Part shown: positions 1 through 8,087 of the stretch, piece by piece
Layout: every line of letters starts with the position of its first letter
Position numbering within the stretch: position 1 is the stretch's first letter
Virus record (IMG/VR): IMGVR_UViG_3300036770_008625
Coordinates: 1-49,424 of that record
DNA from: a virus
Strand: one strand, 5' to 3'
Length of the DNA stretch: 49,424 nt
Notes under the pieces: generated by a model
What the model was told of the DNA's origin: nothing
The model's input: only the letters and a program-made list of their open reading frames with translations
Database searches by the model: none
Translations under genes and position numbers: made by a program

Positions 1-126
1 GGTTTTGCTGAAGAAGATAGACTCTGGAGTATTGATGATACAACCATCACACAGAGCTGGAACAATCTGTCCTTGATAGAGAATCTTTATCAGACTCCTG
101 GACATTATGATCGGATCATGACATGA
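1..126 (+). CDS. C-terminal end of an unidentified protein (partial)
   Basis: The window opens inside a reading frame that runs 41 codons to a TGA at 124-126. The visible tail is polar and ends in GHYDRIMT. It overlaps the helicase start in an ATGA arrangement, so the two are probably translationally coupled and co-transcribed, which suggests a replication-related role. No motif is visible in the fragment and the family cannot be named. Confidence 0.6.
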   Translation, partial: GFAEEDRLWSIDDTTITQSWNNLSLIENLYQTPGHYDRIMT

Positions 127-1529
127 TAAAAAATCACACCTTAGATGTGCAGCGATTATTTTTAGAAATGATGCTGGAAGATGCACAGAGCTATGTGCGT
201 GTGCAGAACATCTTCAACCCTGAAAACTTTGATCGCAGCCTGAGAAGTGCAGCCGAATTTATCAAGACACACTGCGATGAGCACAAGACCATGCCGGATC
301 GAGCACAGATTTCAGCCACCACTGGAATTAAATTGGCTCCGGTGCCAGACCTCACGGAAGGACACTTTGACTGGTTCCTGGAAGAGTTTGAAGCGTTTAC
401 CCGCAGGCAAGAACTGGAACGCGCGATCCTGAAATCAGCAGATCTCTTGGAAAAGGGCAACTTTGATCCTGTGGAGAAACTGATCAAGGATGCGGTGCAG
501 ATCTCGCTCACCAAGGACATGGGCACAGACTACTTTGATGATCCGCGTGCGCGACTCATGGCCTTGAAATCCAACAACGGTCAGAATTCAACAGGCTGGC
601 CCGCTCTGGACAAGCTCCTGTATGGCGGATTCAATCGTGGCGAACTGCAGATCTTCGCAGGCGGGTCGGGTTCGGGCAAGAGCCTGTTCATGCAGAACTT
701 GGCCGTGAACTGGGTGCAGGCCGGACTTTCGGGAGTGTACATCACGCTGGAACTGAGCGAAGGCTTGTGTAGCTATCGGATCGATAGCATGATGACCAAT
801 ACTGCCACCAAGGACATTTTTAAAGACATTGATACTGTAGAGATGAAGGTCAAAATGCTGGCCAAGAAGGCTGGTAAACTGCGTGTGAAATACATGCCGG
901 CACAAAGCACAGTGAATGACATCCGCGCCTATCTCAAAGAACTGGAAATACAGACCAAGGTCCGGACAGATTTCCTTTGTATCGACTATCTGGATTTGCT
1001 GATGCCGGTTTCGGCCAAGGTGAGTCCAAACGACCTGTTCGTGAAAGACAAGTATGTGAGCGAGGAACTGCGCAATCTAGCCAAAGAACTCAATGTGCTG
1101 TTTGTGACAGCCAGCCAGTTGAACAGAGCGGCCGTGGAGGAGATCGAATTCGACCACAGCCACATATCTGGTGGTATCTCCAAGATCAATACTGCGGATA
1201 ATGTGTTCGGCATATTCACATCGCGTGCCATGCGTGAGCGTGGACGTTATCAGTTGCAGTTGATGAAGACACGAAGTAGTTCTGGTGTAGGACAGAAGGT
1301 GGAACTGGAGTTTGACATCGAAAGCCTGAGGATCCGAGATCTTGCAGAAGATCAGGGCTATCAGGAATTCAAGAAGCGTGCGCCCAGTATCTATGAAAGC
1401 ATCAAGGCCAAATCCACACTGAACAACGATGAGCCCAATGCCACTGTGGCTGATGAACCCGGTCGGATTACTGCCGAAGTACAGTCTAACAAACTAAAAC
1501 AACTGCTGGGACAGATCAAGCAAGGTTAA
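123..1529 (+). CDS. Replicative DNA helicase, T4 gp41 / DnaB superfamily
   Basis: A 468-aa RecA-fold helicase that would form a hexameric ring and unwind the phage fork while moving 5'-3' on the lagging strand. An N-terminal helical domain (about residues 1-140) is followed by the motor domain. Walker A is GGSGSGKS with its lysine at residue 186. Walker B is FLCIDYLD around Asp288. TASQLNR at about residue 340 matches the DnaB-family sensor segment. Length matches T4 gp41 (about 475 aa). The ATG overlaps the upstream stop (ATGA). The 3' end overlaps the convergent polymerase gene by 14 bp, leaving no room for a separate terminator. The family call is firm; membership in the gp41 branch rests on length and overall look. 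Confidence 0.93.
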   Translation: MIKNHTLDVQRLFLEMMLEDAQSYVRVQNIFNPENFDRSLRSAAEFIKTHCDEHKTMPDRAQISATTGIKLAPVPDLTEGHFDWFLEEFEAFTRRQELERAILKSADLLEKGNFDPVEKLIKDAVQISLTKDMGTDYFDDPRARLMALKSNNGQNSTGWPALDKLLYGGFNRGELQIFAGGSGSGKSLFMQNLAVNWVQAGLSGVYITLELSEGLCSYRIDSMMTNTATKDIFKDIDTVEMKVKMLAKKAGKLRVKYMPAQSTVNDIRAYLKELEIQTKVRTDFLCIDYLDLLMPVSAKVSPNDLFVKDKYVSEELRNLAKELNVLFVTASQLNRAAVEEIEFDHSHISGGISKINTADNVFGIFTSRAMRERGRYQLQLMKTRSSSGVGQKVELEFDIESLRIRDLAEDQGYQEFKKRAPSIYESIKAKSTLNNDEPNATVADEPGRITAEVQSNKLKQLLGQIKQG

Positions 1530-3219
1530 GGTACTGGTTGATGTCCATACTGCGCACATTGATACGATGCACCTGCAGAAACTGGCTGCCGTCTCGACTC
1601 TGCAGTTCTCCCTGTCCTACTATCACTGATCCAGATCCGTACTTGACAGGATTATCCACTATAAGATCCACGTACTCTCCTTCGCCTACACCCAAGGTGA
1701 TAAAGTGGATGTATTTTTTCTTGTCTCTTTTAAACACCCGACTGTTGGCCACGATGCCGGCAAACTCGTAACGATTCAAATAGAGGTTTCTTACACCCAT
1801 GTTGGGTAAGAAACCCGGAGAGTTCCATGCGCCATGCTCCACAAAACTTTCTACAGGATCTTCTGTAATCCAGTTCGTAAATCCCAGTTCTCTTAGATCC
1901 CATCCTGCACGCTTGGCTTCGTTCCTGTAGACCCAGCGTGCATATGAACCCTGACAGTGCTTGAGAGCTGCCCTCCAGAACTCTCTAGGGTTATGCGCTT
2001 TCTGATAAGCAAGGGCCCAGATCAGCCTGCCAAGATTCACAGCATGCGCTCGGCACAGGCCAAATCCTGAAAGACTTTGCATCTCTTGACGTATCTGTTC
2101 ACGTTCTGGATGATCACCCAGGCGGGCCATGAACTCCATGACCTTTTCTTCATTGCGTTTGGCGAATGCCCGACGATACATGTCTGCTTCGTAGGCATTG
2201 ACCGATATTAACTTCATTATCTTTTCTATGGCATCATCTTCGCACACTATGGCTGATTCTTGAACTGATGTCTTGGTCCAATCATGGAAGAAACTTGCTT
2301 TCTTCCTTCCTTCCACTGCCACCGGGCGTACCAAGGCCGTGGCAAACACACAGTCCTCCACTGAGGTAGGCTTGATGGCACGGAACAAGCGCCTCATGGC
2401 AGGTGATTCTCCCTGCGTCACACCCAACACATCACCGCGCTGTAGGAGATCCGCGGTGCAATCATCGGTCTTGGGATACTCGTGGATCATCCTGGAGGGA
2501 TCGATTTCCATGAGCTGGCTGAGCCCACGATTGGCCAGGATGTCTACCTTGAGATGTTCAAGATCTTCCACTTCGTTCTTGTCCAGTAGGATGAGATTGT
2601 CGGCGCGGAACAGGCTCTGGGGCAGTTTGCGATCAAACACTATCACACCGCCACAGTGTTTTGATAGGCAACGTTTCTTGCCCATGAGCTTCTTCTCGAT
2701 CCGTTCGGCTTCCTCTGGATCTACGCCCAACTTGGCATAGTCAATGTCTCGGGGCAAGCGTCCCTTGGCGCCCAAGCGTTTGGCTGCTTCTCTACGAGCC
2801 GACTTCTCTTTGTACATCACGTAATTGGAGATGCGTGCTGTTTTGCCAGGCCAGGCGTCGAAGATCCTCTGCATGGCCAGCTCCTGCTGGTGGTGTGGCA
2901 CATCGATGTCCACATCCGGAAGATCATCTCGGAACGGGTTCAGGAAGCGCGCCAATGGAATATTCCACTCTATGGGATCTACATCCGTGATAGCCATGAG
3001 ATAGCATACCAGGCTGGATCCAGCCGATCCGCGCGTCATGTGTGGTATGTCCGAGTTGAGGTCCAGCACGCGTCGGATCTTGAGGAAATAATCCGTGAAA
3101 CGCTGCTGGATGATTATGGCGAATTCCTCCGCCAAGCGATCTTGATATTCCGGGATATCAGGGCAGGACCTGCGGAATTCTGCCAACAAGGATTCTATCT
3201 GTTCTAGTTCTGTCGCCAT
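1516..3219 (-). CDS. Family C DNA polymerase (DnaE-like alpha subunit, short, no PHP domain)
   Basis: A 567-aa protein matching the polymerase core of bacterial DNA polymerase III alpha. RGSAGSSL (residues 63-70) matches the GRGSGAGSL motif. PDVDID carries Asp102 and Asp104, aligning with the two catalytic aspartates of E. coli alpha (401, 403). KVDILANRGL carries Asp226, aligning with the third (555). KHCGGVIVF is the conserved KHAGGVV segment. A helix-hairpin-helix-like part (GFGLCRAHAVNLG) and a C-terminal OB-fold-like part (about 470-550) follow. It is about half the usual 1,160 aa: the N-terminal PHP domain and beta-binding tail are absent. ATG at 3219 is chosen because AAAGG lies 8 nt upstream; an in-frame TTG at 3249 would add 10 residues. 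It converges on the helicase gene. It could be the main replicase or an accessory polymerase. Confidence 0.9.
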   Translation of the reverse strand: MATELEQIESLLAEFRRSCPDIPEYQDRLAEEFAIIIQQRFTDYFLKIRRVLDLNSDIPHMTRGSAGSSLVCYLMAITDVDPIEWNIPLARFLNPFRDDLPDVDIDVPHHQQELAMQRIFDAWPGKTARISNYVMYKEKSARREAAKRLGAKGRLPRDIDYAKLGVDPEEAERIEKKLMGKKRCLSKHCGGVIVFDRKLPQSLFRADNLILLDKNEVEDLEHLKVDILANRGLSQLMEIDPSRMIHEYPKTDDCTADLLQRGDVLGVTQGESPAMRRLFRAIKPTSVEDCVFATALVRPVAVEGRKKASFFHDWTKTSVQESAIVCEDDAIEKIMKLISVNAYEADMYRRAFAKRNEEKVMEFMARLGDHPEREQIRQEMQSLSGFGLCRAHAVNLGRLIWALAYQKAHNPREFWRAALKHCQGSYARWVYRNEAKRAGWDLRELGFTNWITEDPVESFVEHGAWNSPGFLPNMGVRNLYLNRYEFAGIVANSRVFKRDKKKYIHFITLGVGEGEYVDLIVDNPVKYGSGSVIVGQGELQSRDGSQFLQVHRINVRSMDINQYLNLA

Positions 3220-3223
3220 GATG

Positions 3224-3262
3224 GGTGCCTTTAAATTTGCCTTTGGCAATATTTAAGGCACC
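3224..3262 (-). promoter_or_regulatory. Long imperfect inverted repeat with late-type motif over the polymerase ribosome-binding site
   Basis: Positions 3224-3241 and 3245-3262 form near-complementary 18-nt arms around a 3-nt loop. The inner part TTGCC/GGCAA and the outer part GGTGCC/GGCACC pair perfectly. Read on the minus strand, TTAAATA (3250-3256) lies in the left arm, and the AAAGG Shine-Dalgarno of the polymerase gene lies in the right arm. A transcript starting further upstream could fold and hide this site. No U-tract follows, so it is not a typical intrinsic terminator for the upstream structural gene. Confidence 0.55.
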
Positions 3263-3280
3263 GATTTGCTACTCAAGATT

Positions 3281-4165
3281 TTATGCGAAGGTACAGCCGT
3301 TGTTGCCTATGCAGTACCACTTGGAGTTGATGTATTGCAGGGTGCAGGCGTCACCGCGTGTGTCAAACGTGATGGTGCCGGTGCCCGATGCCTGCCATCC
3401 TGCGTTGGCCACGGTTATCACCATGTCACCAGCTGTGGCCACCATGGCAAAGGTCTTGATCTGGCCTTCTACTCCGGCAGCCAAGGTCGCAGTTTCCGCA
3501 GCCGCAGTTGTAAAATAGCTGGTGGTAAGAGCTAGATTGGCAGCAGCAGCGTCAGCAAGATCCTCACTGGAATTGTTCAACGGCTGGATGCGTTTGTTGA
3601 CCTCGCTCACTATGATGGTTGTGCCCCCATCTCTGGTCACGAATTCAAAATCATACAGCCCCGTGGCCGCGAACGTGATGGTATTGTTGGCAGTGTTAAG
3701 TCCTTGGATGCCTTGGTTGTTGACACTCACAGCGGCAGGTAAGGTCAGTGTGTGGGCTGTGGATGTGATGTTTACACTGAGGCGTATCATGCCCACTGAG
3801 CCTGATACAGGGAAGTTGATGAAACTGAGGCTGATAGAGCCCGTGGTGCTCACGGTCTGATAATGTCCTGCCGCATAATCAATGGTCACGGATCCTGCAG
3901 TGGCAGTGACCTGCACCAAGGTAGCAGAAAAATCCTGTATCTTGGCTGCATACAAGAGATTGTCGTTCATGTTGTTGTCCAGCGTGCTGCCCGTGATGGC
4001 CGCCTTCAGCAGGCTCTTGGTCTGTAGCTCATTGATTTCGTCTTCTGCATACTGGAAGTTGGTCTGGATATTGGTGAAATTGTCCCGGAAACCCTGGGTG
4101 TTGTTGGGCACACCGGCCACGGGGTAGTTGGCATCGATGTTGTTGGGGTTGATCAGACTGGTCAT
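3281..4165 (-). CDS. Putative virion structural protein (tail-fibre or baseplate associated)
   Basis: A 294-aa Thr/Ser/Ala-rich protein of low charge. The N-terminal segment (residues 3-37, SLINPNNIDANYPVAGVPNN and the following QGFRDNFTNIQTNF) is a recurring start of aquatic T4-like structural proteins. The rest is repetitive beta-strand-like sequence, with a Cys-bearing end (WYCIGNNGC). It is transcribed leftward from a late-type promoter at 4189-4196, divergent from the rightward gene block at 4.2 kb. Its exact place in the virion cannot be read from sequence. Confidence 0.6.
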   Translation of the reverse strand: MTSLINPNNIDANYPVAGVPNNTQGFRDNFTNIQTNFQYAEDEINELQTKSLLKAAITGSTLDNNMNDNLLYAAKIQDFSATLVQVTATAGSVTIDYAAGHYQTVSTTGSISLSFINFPVSGSVGMIRLSVNITSTAHTLTLPAAVSVNNQGIQGLNTANNTITFAATGLYDFEFVTRDGGTTIIVSEVNKRIQPLNNSSEDLADAAAANLALTTSYFTTAAAETATLAAGVEGQIKTFAMVATAGDMVITVANAGWQASGTGTITFDTRGDACTLQYINSKWYCIGNNGCTFA

Positions 4166-4188
4166 AGTGATTCCTTGTGCGCTGAGAT

Positions 4189-4196
4189 ATTTATTG
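4189..4196 (-). promoter_or_regulatory. T4-like late promoter motif, leftward
   Basis: AATAAATA on the minus strand, about 23 nt before the ATG of the leftward structural gene. It is arranged back to back with the rightward CTAAATA at 4211, forming a divergent late-promoter pair in a 72-nt gap. Confidence 0.6.
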
Positions 4197-4210
4197 TTTA
4201 CGGGTCACCG

Positions 4211-4217
4211 CTAAATA
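4211..4217 (+). promoter_or_regulatory. T4-like late promoter motif, rightward
   Basis: CTAAATA located 20 nt upstream of the ATG at 4238, where no coding sequence is expected. It probably starts the 4238-7099 transcript. Confidence 0.6.
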
Positions 4218-4237
4218 ATACCAAAGGTCCGCGGCAA

Positions 4238-4486
4238 ATGCAAAAAAGAACACGCAGCATACTGGAAGAACTAGACACGCTATATGTAGAACGAGATCGG
4301 CGTCTTGTGATCGAAAACAGGGCCAGCAATCTCATCGACAGTGCCATCCGGTTGCTGGAACAGATCGAATCTGAATACAGTGCCGAACAAGCAGAAAATC
4401 TCACTCGTAAACTGCTCAACGCCATACGCCAGAAAGATCCCAGCAAATTTTCGCGTTCCGTAAGGAGGACCCATGCGGATCAATGA
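4238..4486 (+). CDS. Small charged helical protein, unknown function
   Basis: An 82-aa protein rich in Arg, Glu and Leu, with heptad-like spacing across residues 5-60 that suggests a coiled coil. The ATG at 4238 follows the late promoter motif. Longer in-frame extensions upstream would run through the promoter and are rejected. Its last 14 nt overlap the next gene, and the AAGGAGG site for that gene lies within it, so the two are likely translated together. No known family is recognised. Confidence 0.6.
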   Translation: MQKRTRSILEELDTLYVERDRRLVIENRASNLIDSAIRLLEQIESEYSAEQAENLTRKLLNAIRQKDPSKFSRSVRRTHADQ

Positions 4487-5219
4487 AATAGTAGCGTCTG
4501 CCACGCTCACAGAAGCTGCACCCGGCAGCTTTGGTGCACAGGCCGGAGTATTTGGACGTGCGTTGGGGCAGGCCGCTACGCAGGCCATGTTGCCCGGAGC
4601 TAACACTGGTGGAGCAGCAGCAACGAGAACCGGTGATGCCCGAGCTGCCGCGGACGAAATCAGCGAGCCAGTGCTGCGTCAGCAGGCCGCAGCACTCACC
4701 AAGACCTGGAACGACATGGTCACGGACCAGATGAAAAAAGCCGGGATATCATCGCCGCTACAACTTTCTACCGAACAACAACGAGTCATGTCCGACAATC
4801 TCATGAACATGATAAATCAGACTCTACTACAGCAGCGGTTTGGTGGCGATTTCCGCAGCATACCAAAATGGGTGGATCAGCCCAATCAACCAAAAGCCCA
4901 ACAAATGGTGACTGACATCAAACGTGCAGCTGGTCAGATTCTCAACATCCGCGCACAACCCCAGAATCTCAAACAGCAACAAGAACAATGGTATGACTTG
5001 GCCAAGCTGACAAATCAGGCTTCAAGACTGGCTGCATTCAATCCCTATCAGTACGGTTCTACCCAGCAATCAACACAGCCGGGTCAGAAAATCACGCAAC
5101 CACCACGCATCACGGTTGATCCCCAGGGTAGATACCAAATCGGCAAAGTGCAGTTGGACCCTCGTGATCCAATGGATGCCGCAGTGATCGCCAAGATACA
5201 GGCAGCCTCCCAGCCATGA
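4473..5219 (+). CDS. Conserved phage protein, Gln/Ala-rich, unknown function
   Basis: A 248-aa protein with an Ala/Gly-rich N-terminus, a helical Gln-rich middle (residues 70-170) and a Pro/Gln-rich linker (about 195-215). AAGGAGG stands 4 nt before the ATG, an unusually strong ribosome site. It begins MRINEIV and overlaps the next gene by ATGA. Position in a late operon suggests a virion or assembly role. The opening Met-Arg/Lys-hydrophobic pattern recurs at 8796 and 9704. No family is assigned. Confidence 0.6.
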   Translation: MRINEIVASATLTEAAPGSFGAQAGVFGRALGQAATQAMLPGANTGGAAATRTGDARAAADEISEPVLRQQAAALTKTWNDMVTDQMKKAGISSPLQLSTEQQRVMSDNLMNMINQTLLQQRFGGDFRSIPKWVDQPNQPKAQQMVTDIKRAAGQILNIRAQPQNLKQQQEQWYDLAKLTNQASRLAAFNPYQYGSTQQSTQPGQKITQPPRITVDPQGRYQIGKVQLDPRDPMDAAVIAKIQAASQP

Positions 5220-7099
5220 TGCTTGCGGAAGGCGGCAACGTGTTCAAGGATGCTGAGGGTCAGCCACTCACCCAGCGCATCAATCTCGCGGACATAGAAC
5301 CCACGGTGCGCTGGCTGGAAGGCATCACCGATCTACCCTTGCTGGACAACATGCTGGGTACCACAGGACTCAAACCCACATCGGGGGATCTGGACCTTGC
5401 CGTGGATTCCAATAAGGTCAACAAAGAAGAATTTTTCCAGCGCCTTGCTGGCATGATACAGCAGCAAGGGCAAGATCCGCGGTCGTGGGTGCGCAAGTCT
5501 GGTACCGCGGTACATCTGCTCACGCCCATTGGCGGCAGGCCTGGTCGTGGTTTTGTGCAGACCGATTTCATGTTCTTGCCCAAACCGGAGTTTTCCAAGT
5601 GGATCCTGCGTTCAGACCCGCAGTCGGAATACAAAGGTGCTACGCGCAACATCTTGATCAACTCCATGGCCAAGGCCCAGGGCTACAAACTGAACCAGAT
5701 TGCCGGAATCGCTGACAGAGCCACGGAGCGACTGATCACCGATGATCCAGACGAGATCGCGAAGATGCTGCTGAACCCCAGGGCCACTCGAGACGATCTC
5801 TCGTCGGTGGAACGAATCCTGGCCGCGCTCAAGAATGATCCCAAGCGCGAGCAGAAACTGGCAGACTTCCGTGACCACATGCAGCGTGCAGGCACACCCT
5901 TGGATGAAGGCACCGCAGTATACACTGAATACAACGAAATATCCATCATGGCTCGGCTGCGTGATCGCATCGTGAACCAGGGCATGGCTCCCTTGATCGA
6001 ATCTCAGACCCTGCAAGAGGTCGAAGAACCCGGCGTGGGTGGCCGTGCCAAGGGCATCGAACATCTGGAAGATCTGGTGTTCCGGCGTGGCAGTGCAGGT
6101 GTGCGCCAGGCCCTGGACATCATCAAGCAGGCCGCTGAATCGCCCAGCACCACCACAGTGAAATGGGACGGCAAACCTGCCGTGATATTCGGACGCAAGC
6201 CCGCCACAGGAGAATTTGTGCTCACCGACGGTGCCGGATTTGAAGCTCGAGGCTACGACGGGCTGGCCACTTCACCGGAAATGATGCGGCAGATACAACA
6301 GTCTCGCGGCGGCGATCGTGGAGGTCTGATAGAGATATACAACACCCTATGGCCTCAGCTGGAGGCAGCCTTGCCCAACAACTTCCGTGGTTATGTCAAG
6401 GGCGACCTGCTGTACACTGCCACTCCGGGTGTGCAGGCCGGCAACTATGTGTTCCGACCCAATACCGTGGAGTATCGCATACCGGTCAAAAGCAGCCTGG
6501 GCCAGCGCATAGGCAACAGCAACATCGGCATCGCCATGCACAGCATGTATGCCGATCAGGGCGATGCCCGACAGCCCTTGAGCCGCGTGAAGTTCAACGA
6601 TGTTCCTGGTCTGCTGTTGATCGAGCCCATCGTGAGCCGAGGCATTGAGCCTGATGCCCGCCTGATAAGTGAGATACGCCGAGTATTGAACGCCAACGGC
6701 ACAGCCATTGACACCCTGTTCAACCCCGCAGAACTGCGCGCCCAGCAGATCACGGATCTGGCTCGCCTGTGTGTGGACTACATAAACTTCCGCATCGGTA
6801 CCGGCAACTTTGACGACCTGGTCAGTGGCTTTGGTGAATGGTTGCAGACCCGGGTCACCCCGCGCAAATTCCGCAACATCATAGAATATCTCAAGAGTCC
6901 ACAATCCAACACCGCGGCCTTGGCTGCTGCGTTCACACTGTTCTTGCTGCTGCACGATCTCAAGATGTCAGTGCTGGAACAGCTGGATCGGCAGAGCCCC
7001 GGCAACGAAGGCTGGGTCATGGCCACTCCTGCTGGCTATGCCAAGGCTGTAAACAGGTTTGACTTTACCGTGGCCAATCGCGCCAGAAACAACCCCTAG
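5216..7099 (+). CDS. Putative two-domain nucleotidyltransferase-like protein
   Basis: A 627-aa protein. The N-terminal region has SGDLDLAVD (Asp58, Asp60) and FVQTDFMFL (Asp117), the spacing of metal-binding carboxylates in pol-beta-fold nucleotidyltransferases. The C-terminal half begins with IEHLEDLVF and then TVKWDGKPAVIF, where K316-W-D-G319 matches the KxDG adenylation motif of ligases and capping enzymes. Similar KWDG proteins occur as unnamed families in T4-like cyanophages. If both domains are active, the protein could transfer nucleotides to RNA, DNA or protein; the substrate is unknown. The ATG overlaps the upstream stop. The domain reading is motif-based, so the biochemical role is inference. 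Confidence 0.65.
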   Translation: MMLAEGGNVFKDAEGQPLTQRINLADIEPTVRWLEGITDLPLLDNMLGTTGLKPTSGDLDLAVDSNKVNKEEFFQRLAGMIQQQGQDPRSWVRKSGTAVHLLTPIGGRPGRGFVQTDFMFLPKPEFSKWILRSDPQSEYKGATRNILINSMAKAQGYKLNQIAGIADRATERLITDDPDEIAKMLLNPRATRDDLSSVERILAALKNDPKREQKLADFRDHMQRAGTPLDEGTAVYTEYNEISIMARLRDRIVNQGMAPLIESQTLQEVEEPGVGGRAKGIEHLEDLVFRRGSAGVRQALDIIKQAAESPSTTTVKWDGKPAVIFGRKPATGEFVLTDGAGFEARGYDGLATSPEMMRQIQQSRGGDRGGLIEIYNTLWPQLEAALPNNFRGYVKGDLLYTATPGVQAGNYVFRPNTVEYRIPVKSSLGQRIGNSNIGIAMHSMYADQGDARQPLSRVKFNDVPGLLLIEPIVSRGIEPDARLISEIRRVLNANGTAIDTLFNPAELRAQQITDLARLCVDYINFRIGTGNFDDLVSGFGEWLQTRVTPRKFRNIIEYLKSPQSNTAALAAAFTLFLLLHDLKMSVLEQLDRQSPGNEGWVMATPAGYAKAVNRFDFTVANRARNNP

Positions 7100-7121
7100 C
7101 CCACCATTTTTGCCAAGAATG

Positions 7122-7128
7122 GTAAATA
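7122..7128 (+). promoter_or_regulatory. T4-like late promoter motif
   Basis: GTAAATA in the 68-nt gap after the nucleotidyltransferase-like gene. A short GAGG/CCTC hairpin and AAGGAG ribosome site follow before the ATG at 7168. Confidence 0.5.
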
Positions 7129-7167
7129 AAAGCAGAGGTATAGCCTCACTTATCAAGGAGATTTAAA

Positions 7168-7593
7168 ATGGCTTCAATTACCAAAGTTAACGGTACCACC
7201 CAACCAGTATTTGCTATCGACGTGCAGAATGGCTCGATCGCCAATACTGCCAACATCGCTGCCCAAGGTCCTGTGAACCTTGCTGGTCCCAAGCTGGACT
7301 TCTTCAGCTTGACAGCCAACAGCGCTCTCAGTGCTTCTGGCGCTGCCAACGCTTCGGGCTACATCAACAATGTGCTCCAGGCCATCCAGCAGACAGCTAC
7401 CGTGGCCATGTATCAGGTCACACCGTCGGATGCCGCAGTGCTCAACATCGCTGTGTATCCCACAGGTGCGTTTACCACTGCCACCCTGGTCGCTGCTGCT
7501 CAAACAGCCAACGCCACCGGCGGCCTGAACATCGGCATCCCCACAGCCAACGTTGCTGGTGCTGCCACGTTCACCACCACACCTCTGTCCTGA
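7168..7593 (+). CDS. Putative small structural protein, Ala/Thr-rich
   Basis: A 141-aa protein very rich in Ala, Thr, Asn and Val, with almost no charged residues and no Cys, typical of capsid decoration or tail-fibre beta structure. It has its own late promoter (7122), a strong AAGGAG site 8 nt before the ATG and its own intrinsic terminator (7618). It is therefore a single-gene transcription unit, which suggests high late expression. The function is inferred from composition and context only. Confidence 0.6.
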   Translation: MASITKVNGTTQPVFAIDVQNGSIANTANIAAQGPVNLAGPKLDFFSLTANSALSASGAANASGYINNVLQAIQQTATVAMYQVTPSDAAVLNIAVYPTGAFTTATLVAAAQTANATGGLNIGIPTANVAGAATFTTTPLS

Positions 7594-7617
7594 TCAGCGG
7601 GTTGATTCAGCAACTCA

Positions 7618-7646
7618 CCCCGGACCTAAAAAATCCGGGGTTTTTG
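7618..7646 (+). terminator. Intrinsic terminator
   Basis: The perfect 7-bp stem CCCCGGA (7618-7624) / TCCGGGG (7634-7640) is followed directly by TTTTTG, ending the single-gene unit at 7168-7593. Confidence 0.9.
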
Positions 7647-7653
7647 TTTGGCA

Positions 7654-7660
7654 TTAAATA
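7654..7660 (+). promoter_or_regulatory. T4-like late promoter motif placed for a leaderless mRNA
   Basis: TTAAATA ends 6 nt before the ATG at 7667 and lies just after the 7618 terminator. At T4-like spacing the transcript would begin at or next to the A of the ATG. Confidence 0.55.
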
Positions 7661-7666
7661 TCATTC

Positions 7667-8074
7667 ATGAAGATCCTTTGCCGCACCCTGTTTGATTGTT
7701 CCCATACCGGGGTCACAGGACACTATCGTGCCAGCCAGGTACCGTTCCAGGATCGCACAGGTCAGACCATTGAAAATCTAGATCAATGGAACCGCGCACG
7801 CAATCAACAGCGCAACTGGGAAACACTGCTGCAGATCATCGGTCTGCGTTGCCAACCCATGGACATAGTTTATCCTGTGCAACAGGACGATCATTGGCAG
7901 TTCCTGTTTGCCACAGACATGCCTGGAATATTTGATCCAGACTTTGCTGCACTGTATCAAGACTGTGCTGGTGTCCCCATGCTGGTGGGACTGGGCGAAC
8001 ACACAGCGACAGATCCTGTGCTCACGGTCACTGGGCCCACACAGAACATCTGGTTTGAGGCGCTAAATAGCTGA
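7667..8074 (+). CDS. Conserved aquatic T4-like phage protein, unknown function
   Basis: A 135-aa protein starting MKILCRTLFDCS, a beginning I associate with unnamed families of T4-like marine phages. It is mixed alpha/beta with aromatic residues and Cys5, Cys11, Cys58 and Cys105. There is no Shine-Dalgarno before the ATG; the late promoter lies only 6 nt upstream, so the mRNA is probably leaderless. Its last codons contain the late motif for the next gene. No function can be assigned. Confidence 0.6.
   Translation: MKILCRTLFDCSHTGVTGHYRASQVPFQDRTGQTIENLDQWNRARNQQRNWETLLQIIGLRCQPMDIVYPVQQDDHWQFLFATDMPGIFDPDFAALYQDCAGVPMLVGLGEHTATDPVLTVTGPTQNIWFEALNS
8063..8069 (+). promoter_or_regulatory. T4-like late promoter motif inside a gene end
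   Basis: CTAAATA overlaps the Leu-Asn-Ser codons just before the stop of the preceding gene and lies 18 nt before the next ATG (8088). The position suits a promoter, although the bases are also coding. Confidence 0.45.
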
Positions 8075-8087
8075 ACGGAAAAACGCC

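Noticed and set aside
6347-6955. Long reverse-strand and alternative-frame ORFs over the nucleotidyltransferase, groEL, structural and adhesin genes
   Set aside because: They lie opposite or across well-supported genes and lack motifs and ribosome sites; GC-biased third positions produce such shadows.
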